Shown here piece by piece: positions 47,858 to 56,097 of a stretch of DNA of 64,000 nt. The stretch lies in the NCBI RefSeq assembly GCF_011764425.1, contig NZ_BLPF01000001.1, positions 3,773,001 to 3,837,000 on the forward strand. The letters run 5' to 3'. This DNA comes from Phytohabitans houttuyneae (GTDB taxonomy: Bacteria > Actinomycetota > Actinomycetes > Mycobacteriales > Micromonosporaceae). The notes under the pieces were generated by a model that ran no database searches, was not told the DNA's origin, and saw nothing but the letters and a program-made list of their open reading frames with translations. A program made the position numbers and the translations under genes. Positions within the stretch are counted from its first letter, which is position 1, and each line of letters starts with the position of its first letter.

Positions 47858-48484
47858 TCACGCGGTGGGCAGGCGCTCGGCCGCGTAGCCGACCACCCGG
47901 CAGATCTCGAAGCGGTCCGGGCCGGTGAGCAGCGCCGGGTCCTCGCCGGGCAGCAGCTCGGTCGACATGACCGCCTGACCGATCGCCTCCAGCGCGGGCA
48001 TGCTGGTCGCCAGCGTGACGATGGCGGCCTTCGCCTCGTCCGGGTCGAAGAGCACGAGCGTGCGCACCCGGCCGGGCAGGTCGCGGGTGGCCGGCAGGAT
48101 CCGCTCCCGGCTGGACCACCGGGCCGCTTCGAGCCGTGCCGCGCTGAGCGGGCCGTCGAAGTAGATGACCGTGGCCGCCTCCGGTCGCTCGCCGGCAGCG
48201 ACGCCGGGCCAGTCCTCCTCCACCTCGTACACATCGTCGCTGTGAAGCGTGACCGGCCGCGGACCGCGTGCCGCCGCGGACCGCTCCGAGGCGAGCACGG
48301 CGTCCTGCCTGGTCTGCCACAACGTCACCATCGCGCCCCAGCCGATGCCGAGCTGCTCCATCAGGAACATGCCGGCGAAGCCGGGGTGCCCTGCGATCAT
48401 TTCTGTCACCTGTGTCCGGAGGGCCTCGGTGTCCGGGCCGCTCGGGACGTCTCGTGTGGTCTGCAGTCGTGCGTACATGTCCAC
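47858..48484 (-). CDS. Dimeric alpha/beta-barrel-like protein of unknown function
   Basis: 208 residues (GTG 48,484; ATG 48,478 also possible). Two halves with similar style: MYARLQTTRDVPSG...VTEMIAGHPGFAGMFLMEQLGIGWGAMVTLWQTRQDAVLA and RTLVLFDPDEAKAAIVTLATSMPALEAIGQAVMS. These resemble tandem antibiotic-biosynthesis-monooxygenase-type ferredoxin-like folds. No catalytic residues are evident. It ends 14 bp from the convergent heme unit and its promoter abuts the end of the LAL regulator gene. Confidence 0.55.
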   Translation of the reverse strand: MDMYARLQTTRDVPSGPDTEALRTQVTEMIAGHPGFAGMFLMEQLGIGWGAMVTLWQTRQDAVLASERSAAARGPRPVTLHSDDVYEVEEDWPGVAAGERPEAATVIYFDGPLSAARLEAARWSSRERILPATRDLPGRVRTLVLFDPDEAKAAIVTLATSMPALEAIGQAVMSTELLPGEDPALLTGPDRFEICRVVGYAAERLPTA

Positions 48485-48530
48485 ACGGTGCGCCTTTCGC
48501 CGCCCGGTGAAATCAGTGGAGGCACGTACA

Positions 48531-51268
48531 TCAGGTACGTAGTCCGTGCTTGAGTGCCCACGCCGCCACCTGCGTACGGTTGCTCAGCCCGAGCTTGGTG
48601 AGCAGGTTGCGCACGTGCGTCTCGACGGTCCGCTCGGAGAGCACGAGCTTCTCCGCGATGGCCCGGTTGGCGAGGCCGTCGGCGACGAGGCGGGCGATCT
48701 CGCGCTCGCGGCGGGTGAGCGCGGCGGGTACGCCCCGGTGCCGGCCAGCTCGGCGATGAGCGCGGTCGAGGCTGCCAGCAGCGGCGCCATGCCGAGGCGG
48801 CGGGCGGTGTGCGCGCACTGCTCGGCCAGCTCCGCGCCGCGCGGGCGGTCGCCGGGCCCGTCCCGCGCCACCAGCGCGCGGGCGAGGTCGAGGCGGACCC
48901 CGGCCAGCGCGCCGGGTGCGCCGGACCGCTGCTCCAACGCCTCGGCCTCGGTCAGGTGCCGCACGGCCGCGCCCCGGTCACCGCGCGTCGCGGCGAGCCG
49001 GCCGAGGACCCCGGCGACCGAGCCGAGGTATCCGTTGGTCGCGGCGATGTAATAGCCGGCGTACGGCAGAAGCGCCTGGTAGCACGCCTCGGCGACCTCC
49101 ACGTCGCCGAGCCCTGCCGCCACCTCCGCGACCAGCCCGACCGTTGGCAGCCAGCGGGTGTCCATCGGCAGGTCGGGCAGCAGGATCCGCAGCCGGTCGA
49201 GGTGCGCCCGGGCCTGTTCCGTGTCGCCCGCCGCGAGGCAGTAGACGCCGTGCACCGCCATCACGATCGGAACCGGGAGGCGGCCGAACTCGCTCACGCC
49301 CGGCTCGTACTCCCCGAACCGCCCGGTCTGCCGGAGCACGTCGACGATGAACGCGTAGAACAGGCCCGGCGCGGTCGGGTCCTGAAGCGCTTCGGCGACC
49401 TCCAGCGAAGCGCGGGCGAGGCGCTCCGCCTCGGGAAAGTCGCCGGCCGCTATCGCTCGCGTGGCCTTGGTGCGCAGCAGGTGCCAGCGGGCCAGCGGCC
49501 AGCCGAGCCGGTCGACAAGCCCGGCGAGCGCGGCGATCTCCGCGTCGACCGCCGCCAGCCCGCTGACCTGGAAGGCGGCGTCGATCCGCCACAGCTGCCC
49601 CCACAGCGGCGCCTCCGGACGGCCGGGCACGGCGCCGAGGTCGCGCAGGAGGGAACCGAGCTTGAGCCGCTCGGTCACGCCCTCCGGCGCCGACGCGAGG
49701 CGGTGCCGCGCGTGCGCGGCGTCGACCAGCGCGGCCGGGTCGCCACTGCGCTCGGCCATCGCGCCGGCCCGCCGGCTGAGCGCGTCGGCGGCCTCCACCT
49801 GGCCGTACTCGGCGAGCGCCATCGCGTGCTGCGCGAGCACCCGGGCGTGCGTGGCGCTCTCCTCGTCGCCGATCAGCGCCCGCGCCCGGCCGCACAGCGC
49901 GGCGATTGTCTCGTTCGGCGGGCCGTCGATGCCGCGCACGACAAGCGCCGCCCGCGCCACAAGGTACGTCCGGCCGGCCTCCTCCGCCAGGTCCGCCGCG
50001 GCCGCGCAGTGCGCGAGCGCCTCGGTCACCTGCCCGTCCGCGTACGCGGCGTCCGCGAGTTCCAGCAGCAGCTCCGCGCGTTCGAGGCCGCCGTCGGCGA
50101 GGTCCACCGCCCGCGCGTACCAGTGCGCGGCGTCCGCGAAGGCGAGCGCCCGATCCGCGGTCGCGGCCGCCGCCCGGCAGGCATCGATGGCGGTACGGCG
50201 ACTCGCCGCGTCCACCGCCGCCCGCAGCCGGTGCCGCGCCAGCTCACCCGCGTGGGCTCCCTTGCTCGCGTCCAGGGCGGCGGCGATCCGCCGGTGCCAG
50301 TCGATCCGCTCGGCGCGGGGCAGCTCGTCGTACCGCGCCTGGCGTACCAGCGCGTGGGCGAACCGCAGCCGGCCCGGCACCTCCGGATCGTCGACGATCA
50401 CGCCCGCCGCTATCGCCTCCGCGAGTGGGTCTCCCACGTCACTGCCGGCCGCCTCGGCCAGGATCGAGACGTCGAACTCCTCGCCCATCGCGCTCGCGGC
50501 GCCCAGCAGCGCGCGGCAGCCGGGGCTGAGCCGCTCCAGCCGGTACCCGGCCATCGCCCGCACGTGCGCCGGTACCGGCAGCTCCGTCGCCGGCTCGGCG
50601 AGCCGACCTTCCTGGGCCAGCACCCGGGCCAGCTCGCGCACGAAGAGCGGGTTGCCGCCGCTGACCCGGTGCACGTACGCCGGCCAGGTCTCGTGCGCAC
50701 CCGCCAGCCACGCGGCCACGTCCGCCTCGGCCAGTGGCCCGAGCGGCAGCGCGTGCGCGGGCAGGGCGGCCAGCGGCGCGGTCACCTCGCGGGCGGTACC
50801 CAGCACCAGCACCCGCGCGCCGGCCAACTCCCCGCACGCGTGGCGCAGCAGCCGCAGCGAAGCGTCGTCGGCCCAGTGCAGGTCGTCGAGCGCGATCACC
50901 AGCCCGTCCGGCTCGGCGGCCGCGAGCAGCGCGCGTACCGCCCGCTCGACCGCCAGAAACCGCTCCGCCGCGGGTGGCCCGTCACCCACCTCCAGCAGCG
51001 CGGGCGAGAGCCCGAGGTACCGACCCTGCTCCAGCACCCGCAGCCACGGCCAGAACGCCGGCGCCCCCTCGTCGGCCACCGCCCGCCCGGCCAGCACCGG
51101 CACACCGGCCGCCGCCGCACCCTCGGTCACCCGCGCGGCCAGCGCCGACTTTCCGATCCCGGCCTCGCCGTGCAGCAACACGAACGCGCCCCGCCCACCG
51201 TCCGCCGCCGCCCGCAGCCGCGACAGCTCGGCCAGCTCCCGGTCGCGGCCCACCAGACGGCTGTTCAC
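48531..51268 (-). CDS. LAL-type LuxR regulator with AAA+ ATPase, frame broken before the HTH
   Basis: About 912 residues from the GTG at 51,268. The ATPase has Walker A LHGEAGIGKSALAARV and Walker B GLVIALDDLHWADDASLRLL; a long helical TPR-like middle follows. At 48,733-48,736 four Cs (five expected) shift the frame. After restoring one base AELAGTGG joins VPAALTRREREIARLVADGLANRAIAEKLVLSERTVETHVRNLLTKLGLSNRTQVAAW, a complete LuxR helix-turn-helix, ending at the stop at 48,531. As written, the protein would lose its DNA-binding domain. Large LAL regulators control sugar use or antibiotic clusters; the target here is unknown. Confidence 0.88.
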
Positions 51269-51421
51269 GGACGTATTCTGCGCCGCCGCCGGACGTACGC
51301 CCGGCAGGACGGGCTACGCAGGCCGCCGTACCCCCATTGCCCGCACTCGACGGACGCCCCAAGGCCCTGTTCCCGCGAGTCTGAACACATCGAAGAACAG
51401 CCAAACGAACGGGAGCAGGCC

Positions 51422-51889
51422 ATGACTGTCACGACCCCTCCGATGTCCCTCGTCGAGGCCCGCGCACGCCTCACGAGGTGGTTGGCCAAACACAGCATCG
51501 ACCTGCTCCGCGTCAGCTTGGGCATGGTCTTCCTCGGCTTCGGCGCCCTGAAGTTCTTCCCAGGCGCCAGCCCGGCCGAGGACCTTGTCGCCCGCACCCT
51601 CGACACCCTGTCCCTGGGCATCGTCTCCGGCCGCTGGGCGGTGCTGATGACCGCGGTGGCGGAGTGCTTCATCGGGCTCACCCTGGTCAGCGGCCGGTTT
51701 CTCCGCGCCGGCCTGCTGGTCCTGGCCGCCTCCCTGGTCGGCATCATGTCCCCGCTGGTCCTCTTCTTCGGCGACATGTTTCCCGGCACGCCCACGCTGG
51801 AAGCCCAGTACGTCTTCAAGGACATAGTCCTGGCCACGGGCGGCTTGGTGGTGGCAGCCAAGGCGCTGGGCGCCCGGCTGGTGCCCTAG
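51422..51889 (+). CDS. DoxX-like membrane protein
   Basis: 155 residues with four membrane segments: LLRVSLGMVFLGFGALKFFPGASPAEDLV, VLMTAVAECFIGLTLVSGRFL, GLLVLAASLVGIMSPLVLFFGDMF and FKDIVLATGGLVVAAKALG. This is the DoxX/DoxD-like fold; some members are linked to redox or thiosulfate chemistry, but no function can be assigned here. Divergent from the LAL regulator and last gene before the tRNA. Confidence 0.8.
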   Translation: MTVTTPPMSLVEARARLTRWLAKHSIDLLRVSLGMVFLGFGALKFFPGASPAEDLVARTLDTLSLGIVSGRWAVLMTAVAECFIGLTLVSGRFLRAGLLVLAASLVGIMSPLVLFFGDMFPGTPTLEAQYVFKDIVLATGGLVVAAKALGARLVP

Positions 51890-51910
51890 GTCGGCGGCAC
51901 GCAAGAAGGT

Positions 51911-51946
51911 GGAGGCTCCACCCCTGCGGGGGTGGGGCCCGCCTCC
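51911..51946 (+). terminator. Strong GC hairpin after the DoxX gene
   Basis: GGAGGC (51,911-51,916) pairs with GCCTCC (51,941-51,946), and inside it CCACCCC (51,918-51,924) pairs with GGGGTGG (51,929-51,935) across a four-base loop. It lies 22 bp after the DoxX stop and directly before the tRNA gene, as expected for a terminator. Confidence 0.65.
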
Positions 51947-51964
51947 GGTAACCTGGTTGATCGC

Positions 51965-52040
51965 GGGCCGCTAGCTCAATTGGCAGAGCTGAGGACTTTT
52001 AATCCTTAGGTTCGGGGTTCGAGTCCCCGGCGGCCCACCA
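51965..52040 (+). tRNA. tRNA-Lys (UUU), CCA encoded
   Basis: The acceptor arms GGGCCGC and GCGGCCC pair fully. The D-arm is GCTCAATTGGCAGAGC, the anticodon stem is GAGGA/TCCTT with loop CTTTTAA (anticodon TTT), the T-arm is CGGGGTTCGAGTCCCCG, discriminator A, and CCA is encoded. It marks the left border of the unusual gene region and is a typical integration site. Confidence 0.96.
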
Positions 52041-52177
52041 GCACAAACGCATGATCCTCGCCGGGACTTGGTTGCAGTGGGGCACATGCGGGGCACATCG
52101 ACACGCCGGCCAGGCGTGAAAGAGGGCCCGATGGACGCCGTCGCAGACGCCCGCCGAGCCCTCGTTGACCTGCTGCG

Positions 52178-52792
52178 CTACTGCCGGCCGCGTGGTTGGA
52201 GCGGGGTTACGGAGCCGCTGCGCGAGCCGACGGCCGCGAGCTCCCGCTCGGTGTCCAGCAGCGCCTGCACGTCGCTCAGCCGGCCGTCGAGCCGAGCGTC
52301 GAACTCCCGCACGACGGTCGCCGCCTCGTCCCGGAACCGGGCGAGGAGGTCGCCGGCGCAGCGGCCGAGGGCGCCTGCGATCGCGTCGACCTGTCCGTCG
52401 TGGACGGCGGCGACGGAGGCGTACAGGACGTTGGGCTGCGGCCGGTGGGGTGGGGCGACGACGTCGAGGGTGGGTTCGCTGGCGTCGCGTTGCTGGCGCA
52501 GGTCGTCGATCGCAGCCAGGACGAGCATCTGCCATTCGGTGTCGCGTTCGCGGCGGTTCTGGTTACTCGCGGCGACGAACGTGATGACGGTGCCGCAGCC
52601 CAACCCGGTGAGCATGATCGAGTTGAGGTAGCGGGGTAACACGCTGGTGTCCCCATCGGACAGCCAGGCAACGCCGAACGCCCACACCACCCAGCCCGCC
52701 CCGAGGACGACTGTGAGGCTGTACCAGTGGTTCCACCAGCTGCGGTGGTGGCGTGGGGCGATGGTCGTGGTCGGTGTGTCCGACACCGTCAT
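52178..52792 (-). CDS. Two-helix membrane protein with cytoplasmic helical tail
   Basis: 204 residues from the ATG at 52,792 (AAGGAGG upstream). The Thr/Pro-rich start is followed by two membrane helices (SLTVVLGAGWVVWAFGVAWL; SIMLTGLGCGTVITFVAAS) and a helical region (EWQMLVLAAIDDLRQQRDA...CAGDLLARFRDEAATVVREFDARLDGRLSDVQALLDTEREL). It has the same layout as the next gene, suggesting distant paralogues. Function not recognised. Confidence 0.6.
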   Translation of the reverse strand: MTVSDTPTTTIAPRHHRSWWNHWYSLTVVLGAGWVVWAFGVAWLSDGDTSVLPRYLNSIMLTGLGCGTVITFVAASNQNRRERDTEWQMLVLAAIDDLRQQRDASEPTLDVVAPPHRPQPNVLYASVAAVHDGQVDAIAGALGRCAGDLLARFRDEAATVVREFDARLDGRLSDVQALLDTERELAAVGSRSGSVTPLQPRGRQ

Positions 52793-53008
52793 GGGGGCCT
52801 CCTTGGACAGTCTTTTCCTGCGGTGTCCGCCTCGGGCGGCTGCGGCCCCGACCCGGGTGTGAAGGCGATCACATACGACTATCACGCACGCTGCGTAATC
52901 GGTGGATCTTCCACCGTTCCGGCGCGTCGGGTCGCCCATGGGGGTGAAAAGCGCTGTGGCCCGGTCGGTGGGTCCTCCGCCCACCACCGACCAGGCCACG
53001 CCCGCGCG

Positions 53009-53701
53009 CTACGGCCGCGGTTTGAGCGGCCAGCCGACCACGGTGCCGCGACCGTTCAGGGCAGGCTGGGTTTCCGCCAGTTTCTCGACGTCTGCCAGGC
53101 AGCCGTCGACGTGCTCGTCAAACTTTCGGATCAGCCCATCGACGTGCGCGGTGAACCGGTCCATGGCTCGGTCCACCGCGGCGTCCATGCGCGCGCTGCC
53201 GTGCACCGGGGCAACCCCGATCGTGTGCTGTGGCGGCGGTAGCTGGTAGACGATCGGCTTGGTGGCATCTGGGTCGTCGTCCGGGCGCACCCCGAGCCGG
53301 TCCTGGATTCTGCCCATGCGGCCGGCGACCTCGCGGGTTGGTTCGGCGATCTGCTCCTTGATCTCCTCGCGGACGGCGTCCCGAAGCACCTGCAGGCACC
53401 AGGTTTGAGAGTCCGCGACGATGGCTCTGAACTTGGCCAGGATCGTTTCGATGAGCTGCTTGACCGCCGCGCTGGTCGACAGGGTGATCAGCGTCCAAAG
53501 GAGCAGGATCGAGGCGGCGTTGATGGCGATGATGACGGCGTTGTCGCCGACGTTCTCGCGGTTGGCGGCGCCGATGACGACGCCGACGCCGAGTCCGCCG
53601 AGAAGGGCGCAGATGGTGGCGGCGGCGCGCCGGCGGCGGTCGCGCGGGTCTTCGGCGGGTTCAACGGTCGCTGTGGTTGGGGCTGTGGCTGGGCTGTTCA
53701 T
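53009..53701 (-). CDS. Two-helix membrane protein with coiled-coil tail
   Basis: 230 residues from the ATG at 53,701. N-terminal TAPTTATVEPAEDPRDRRRR, two membrane helices (ATICALLGGLGVGVVIGA; AVIIAINAASILLLWTLITLS) and a long helical tail with DAVREEIKEQIAEPTREVAGRMGRIQDRLGV and MDAAVDRAMDRFTAHVDGLIRKFDEHVDGCLADVEKLAET. The frame is open further upstream, but those residues do not look coding. Shares its architecture with the gene at 52,178. Function not recognised; such proteins may form membrane platforms in element maintenance or transfer. Confidence 0.6.
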   Translation of the reverse strand: MNSPATAPTTATVEPAEDPRDRRRRAAATICALLGGLGVGVVIGAANRENVGDNAVIIAINAASILLLWTLITLSTSAAVKQLIETILAKFRAIVADSQTWCLQVLRDAVREEIKEQIAEPTREVAGRMGRIQDRLGVRPDDDPDATKPIVYQLPPPQHTIGVAPVHGSARMDAAVDRAMDRFTAHVDGLIRKFDEHVDGCLADVEKLAETQPALNGRGTVVGWPLKPRP

Positions 53702-54024
53702 GGCCGGCCACCTGTGTGGACGCACTTGTGGTGCGCCGGATGGGCGGGGGTGGGGTTGAGGATGGTTGCCGGTGAGGGTCGGCGGTGGGTCACTTTTGTC
53801 CCCCAACTGGGTTGACGGTCGTGGGTAGGTCGCCGAATCCCCTTCGGCGACGCGTGCCGCAACGTTGCCGTAACGGTGAGTTGATCGCGATCGACAAACG
53901 TTCTTTCCCGGTGTGGGCCGTTCGGGTGGCTGCACCAAGGTGTCGATCATCCGTTTGGCCAGCGGAAACACACTGAGTGGCCAGTCAGGATGTGCGCGGG
54001 AAGCCGACAGATCGATCGTGATCG
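53702..54024. other. Intergenic stretch with a palindromic motif
   Basis: No convincing gene in either strand. TTGATCGCGATCGACAA at 53,881-53,897 has the perfect core GATCGCGATC, and a related GATCGATCG block lies near 54,011. These may be regulatory sites for the membrane protein gene downstream on the minus strand. Confidence 0.4.
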
Positions 54025-54336
54025 TCAGCGTTTCCGGCGGGGTCCGCCCTCGACGAAGACGATCCACGGCGGCAGATGCTCCGGCGAGGGGAGCAGGACG
54101 GCGTCGACCTCGCCGCGTTTGTGCCGCTCAACAGCATTGGCGAAGCCGTCGCCGGCGTGGCTGTCGTGCTCGACTTCGACTGCGATCAGGCCGGGTGTGC
54201 GTTGGACGTGGTCGCGGGTTTTGTCGAGGGCGGCGGACATTCCGGTGCCGTCAGCGATGACGATCACTGCACGTTTTTCCTGGCCGGCTGGGGGTTGGTC
54301 GAGGGCTGGTTGGTGGGCGGGGTGGTCTGGGGGCAT
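54025..54336 (-). CDS. Hypothetical protein next to the GntR operator
   Basis: 103 residues from the ATG at 54,336 (GGGAG upstream). After a Pro/His/Gln-rich start the core is KRAVIVIADGTGMSAALDKTRDHVQRTPGLIAVEVEHDSHAGDGFANAVERHKRGEVDAVLLPSPEHLPPWIVFVEGG, an alternating beta/alpha pattern like a small Rossmann-type or resolvase-like catalytic fold. No catalytic motif stands out. A 24-bp inverted repeat 14 bp upstream suggests tight control by the neighbouring GntR protein. Confidence 0.55.
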   Translation of the reverse strand: MPPDHPAHQPALDQPPAGQEKRAVIVIADGTGMSAALDKTRDHVQRTPGLIAVEVEHDSHAGDGFANAVERHKRGEVDAVLLPSPEHLPPWIVFVEGGPRRKR

Positions 54337-54350
54337 GGGGGCGCTCCCTC

Positions 54351-54374
54351 GATCGTTTACCTTGGTCAACGATC
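54351..54374. promoter_or_regulatory. 24-bp operator, arms GATCGTTTACC and GGTCAACGATC
   Basis: The two 11-base arms are complementary at ten positions around a TT centre. It ends 14 bp upstream of the 54,336 ATG and lies just downstream of the GntR gene's stop. Its size and symmetry fit a dimeric HTH repressor, most simply the adjacent GntR protein. Confidence 0.65.
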
Positions 54375-54453
54375 TCCTGTGACCCAGGTCACCCATACGG
54401 CCCAGGGCTTCCGTGAGCCTGTCTCATCGGCATACGCGAAACCGGACAGAACC

Positions 54454-54882
54454 TCACTCGGAAGTGGTGTGCACCTCGAACCGGTCACCCGGCAACGCGT
54501 GCGGCAGATCGTCCTCCGCGCCCTCCGGCGGAATCACCACGATCATGTGAACGCCCTCCGGGACCCGCCCCCACTGCGCGACATCCGACTCCTCCGGCGG
54601 CCGCACCTGGATGACCGAGCCCGGCGGCGCGTAATACGCCTCCAGCGGCGGACGCTCCCTCACCACCATCCCCCAGCCCCTCACGAAGTCGACGAGCCCG
54701 CGGGCGCGCAGCACGGCCATCGCCTGCCGCACCGTCCACCGCGACAGGTCGTACGTCTGTCGGAGGGCCACCTCAGACGGTAGCCGCTGACCAGGGCCGA
54801 GGGTGCCGTCCTGGATCTGGCGGCGAATGAGGGCAGCCAGCTCTTTGTACCCGGTGACGGGTGGCTGGCCGGGGACGATCAC
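54454..54882 (-). CDS. Short GntR-family regulator (KorSA-like size)
   Basis: 142 residues from the GTG at 54,882. Winged helix at about 10-75: YKELAALIRRQIQDGTLGPGQRLPSEVALRQTYDLSRWTVRQAMAVLRARGLVDFVRGWGMVV. The C-terminal part (about 60 residues) is too small for a full FCD or UTRA domain. Compact GntR repressors such as KorSA of pSAM2 control excision and transfer in actinobacterial integrative elements, so a switch role for this element is possible. It probably acts at the 24-bp operator next to it and on palindromes in its own promoter. Confidence 0.8.
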   Translation of the reverse strand: MIVPGQPPVTGYKELAALIRRQIQDGTLGPGQRLPSEVALRQTYDLSRWTVRQAMAVLRARGLVDFVRGWGMVVRERPPLEAYYAPPGSVIQVRPPEESDVAQWGRVPEGVHMIVVIPPEGAEDDLPHALPGDRFEVHTTSE

Positions 54883-54920
54883 GCAGGGAGGCTACGACCC
54901 CGTTCGATCATGGCCGGACA

Positions 54921-54946
54921 GCCGGACGTCCGGCCCAATTTTGGGC
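54921..54946. promoter_or_regulatory. Two adjacent palindromes in a divergent promoter region
   Basis: GCCGGACGTCCGGC (54,921-54,934, perfect) overlaps GCCCAA-TT-TTGGGC (54,933-54,946). They sit 39-64 bp upstream of the GntR start and about 110 bp upstream of the plus-strand exported protein gene. Confidence 0.5.
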
Positions 54947-55057
54947 GCCCGGCCTGATTCCCTGCAGTGGGAACGCCCGCCGGGGCGGCAGAGCTTGGAC
55001 GCGCGCGGTGGGTAGGGTTTGTGCAGCACAACGGCACAACCCTGGGGATCTCCCACC

Positions 55058-55441
55058 ATGATCCAGATTTGTTGGCGGACGTACCGCCGGGCATTTGCTG
55101 CCCTTCTCGCCTGCTCCGGCTCTCTCATCGTCGCCGTCGCGACCGGCTACGCCCTGGCGCAGGCCGACCCGGTGCCGCCCGCGTCCGCGGTCACGCCGGC
55201 GCCCTCCGGGACTGGGCAGCTCGGCCGCGCACCCGCTGTGACCGTGTCGCCGACACCCGACCGGTCGAGGTGGACACCGCCGCCCGCGGAGCGTCCGAAG
55301 CCGCGCCACACCACCCGCACCCGGCCCGCGCCGACCGGCAGCCCCGCCGCGCCTCCGCAGTCGCCCACACCGTCACCGGAGCCGACCCCAACCGACGTCC
55401 CGGCAAGCCCGCCGCCGTCGCCGACGTTCACCGCCGACTAG
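55058..55441 (+). CDS. Small exported Pro/Thr-rich protein
   Basis: 127 residues from the ATG at 55,058. A basic start and hydrophobic segment (AFAALLACSGSLIVAVATGYALAQA) form a signal peptide or anchor, followed by an all Pro/Ser/Thr/Arg region (PSPEPTPTDVPASPPPSPTF at the end). No folded domain is visible. A TTG start 39 bp upstream is less likely. Confidence 0.5.
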   Translation: MIQICWRTYRRAFAALLACSGSLIVAVATGYALAQADPVPPASAVTPAPSGTGQLGRAPAVTVSPTPDRSRWTPPPAERPKPRHTTRTRPAPTGSPAAPPQSPTPSPEPTPTDVPASPPPSPTFTAD

Positions 55442-55480
55442 CGTGAGCGCTGCCGCAACAGCCGGCGCTACTCTCGTGAC

Positions 55481-55648
55481 ATGGACAGAGTGTCCCCAAA
55501 TGATGACGATGTGTTGACCGACCTCCCCACCCTGGAGAGCCTCACCGAGATACCCGACGGCCCGTGGCGGGACATCGTCCGCGCGGTGGTCGAACGTCGG
55601 ACCGGTGAGGACGACAGCGTGACGGCGTTCCAGTCGGCCATCGGCTAG
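55481..55648 (+). CDS. 55-residue peptide with FxSxx-like C-terminus
   Basis: ATG 55,481 to TAG 55,646-55,648. An acidic, helical leader-like part (MDRVSPNDDDVLTDLPTLES, then LTEIPDGPWRDIVRAVVERRTG) ends in DDSVTAFQSAIG. Peptides of the FxSxx-COOH class have a short acidic helical leader and end F-x-S-x-x, and a radical-SAM enzyme makes a three-residue cyclophane at F-x-S. This one carries FQSAI plus an extra Gly. No radical-SAM gene is nearby. The resemblance is from memory of the family and is tentative. Confidence 0.5.
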   Translation: MDRVSPNDDDVLTDLPTLESLTEIPDGPWRDIVRAVVERRTGEDDSVTAFQSAIG

Positions 55649-55817
55649 GCCCGCCGGTACACCCACGGCGGACCTGACCCGGCGACTGGTTCGAGCTCGA
55701 AGTGTTGCCCGGCCACGTCGACGCCGGCCGGCGGCAGGCCGTCGTCGTCCAACTCCACGGTCACCTCTGAGCCCGGGGCTGCCCGTCCTCGAGCGGGATG
55801 TCGACCACCTCGGCCAT
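55645..55817 (-). CDS. Small protein broken by one missing base
   Basis: ATG 55,817 starts MAEVVDIPLEDGQP. At the G/C run 55,772-55,778 one base appears to be missing. With it restored the frame continues PGSEVTVELDDDGLPPAGVDVAGQHFELEPVAGSGPPWVYRRA to the TAG at 55,645-55,647, about 57 residues. The start resembles the N-terminus of small trypsin-co-occurring-type domain proteins, but the match is weak. It overlaps the peptide gene's 3' end by four bases. Confidence 0.4.
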
Positions 55818-55842
55818 GCCCTGATCATGGGCGTTTGGCAGG

Positions 55843-56097
55843 TCAGGCCGCAGGCGTTTCGGCCAGTCCCTGGCGGACGTGCCACGACTCCCGCTCTCGA
55901 TCGGCCAGCTCGGCCGTGACGCCCGCTAACAGAGCCAGCGTCAGGCGCCCGGACTGCGACGGCGGCGCGGCGCCCCTCGGGCCACAGGTGTCGAACGTGC
56001 CGGCGGCGAGATGCCCGGCCACAGCGTCGAGGCCGTCGAGTAGGTTGCTACGGATCGTGCGGAGAGCGGCTGTGGATGCGCCCTCGAAGCCGGTCAC
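55843..56097 (-). CDS. Hypothetical protein coupled to the nucleotidyltransferase
   Basis: 84 residues; its GTG overlaps the nucleotidyltransferase stop (GTGA). VTGFEGASTAALRTIRSNLLDGLDAVAGHLAAGTFDTCGPRGAAPPSQSGRLTLALLAGVTAELADRERESW is mostly helical with one Cys. Last gene of the large minus-strand operon. It could be a partner subunit of the preceding enzyme, as small helical proteins often accompany minimal nucleotidyltransferases. Function not recognised. Confidence 0.55.
   Translation of the reverse strand: MTGFEGASTAALRTIRSNLLDGLDAVAGHLAAGTFDTCGPRGAAPPSQSGRLTLALLAGVTAELADRERESWHVRQGLAETPAA

Noticed and set aside
48809-51889. A 1026-codon plus-strand frame opposite the LAL regulator
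   Set aside because: High G+C leaves the antisense frame open. Only 51,422-51,889 (DoxX-like) is real; the rest has no family signature.
52041-52177. Remnant integrase next to the tRNA
   Set aside because: I looked for tyrosine-recombinase motifs in both strands and saw none; the stretch is too short and has no conserved Arg-His-Arg-Tyr pattern.
51999-52535. Minus-strand open frame covering the tRNA
   Set aside because: It translates the tRNA and its flank; no start signal or protein-like composition.
53702-54067. N-terminal extension of the 53,009 membrane protein
   Set aside because: The frame is open but the residues are Arg/Pro/His-rich and unlike a protein; the ATG at 53,701 has a usable ribosome site and gives a normal N-terminus.
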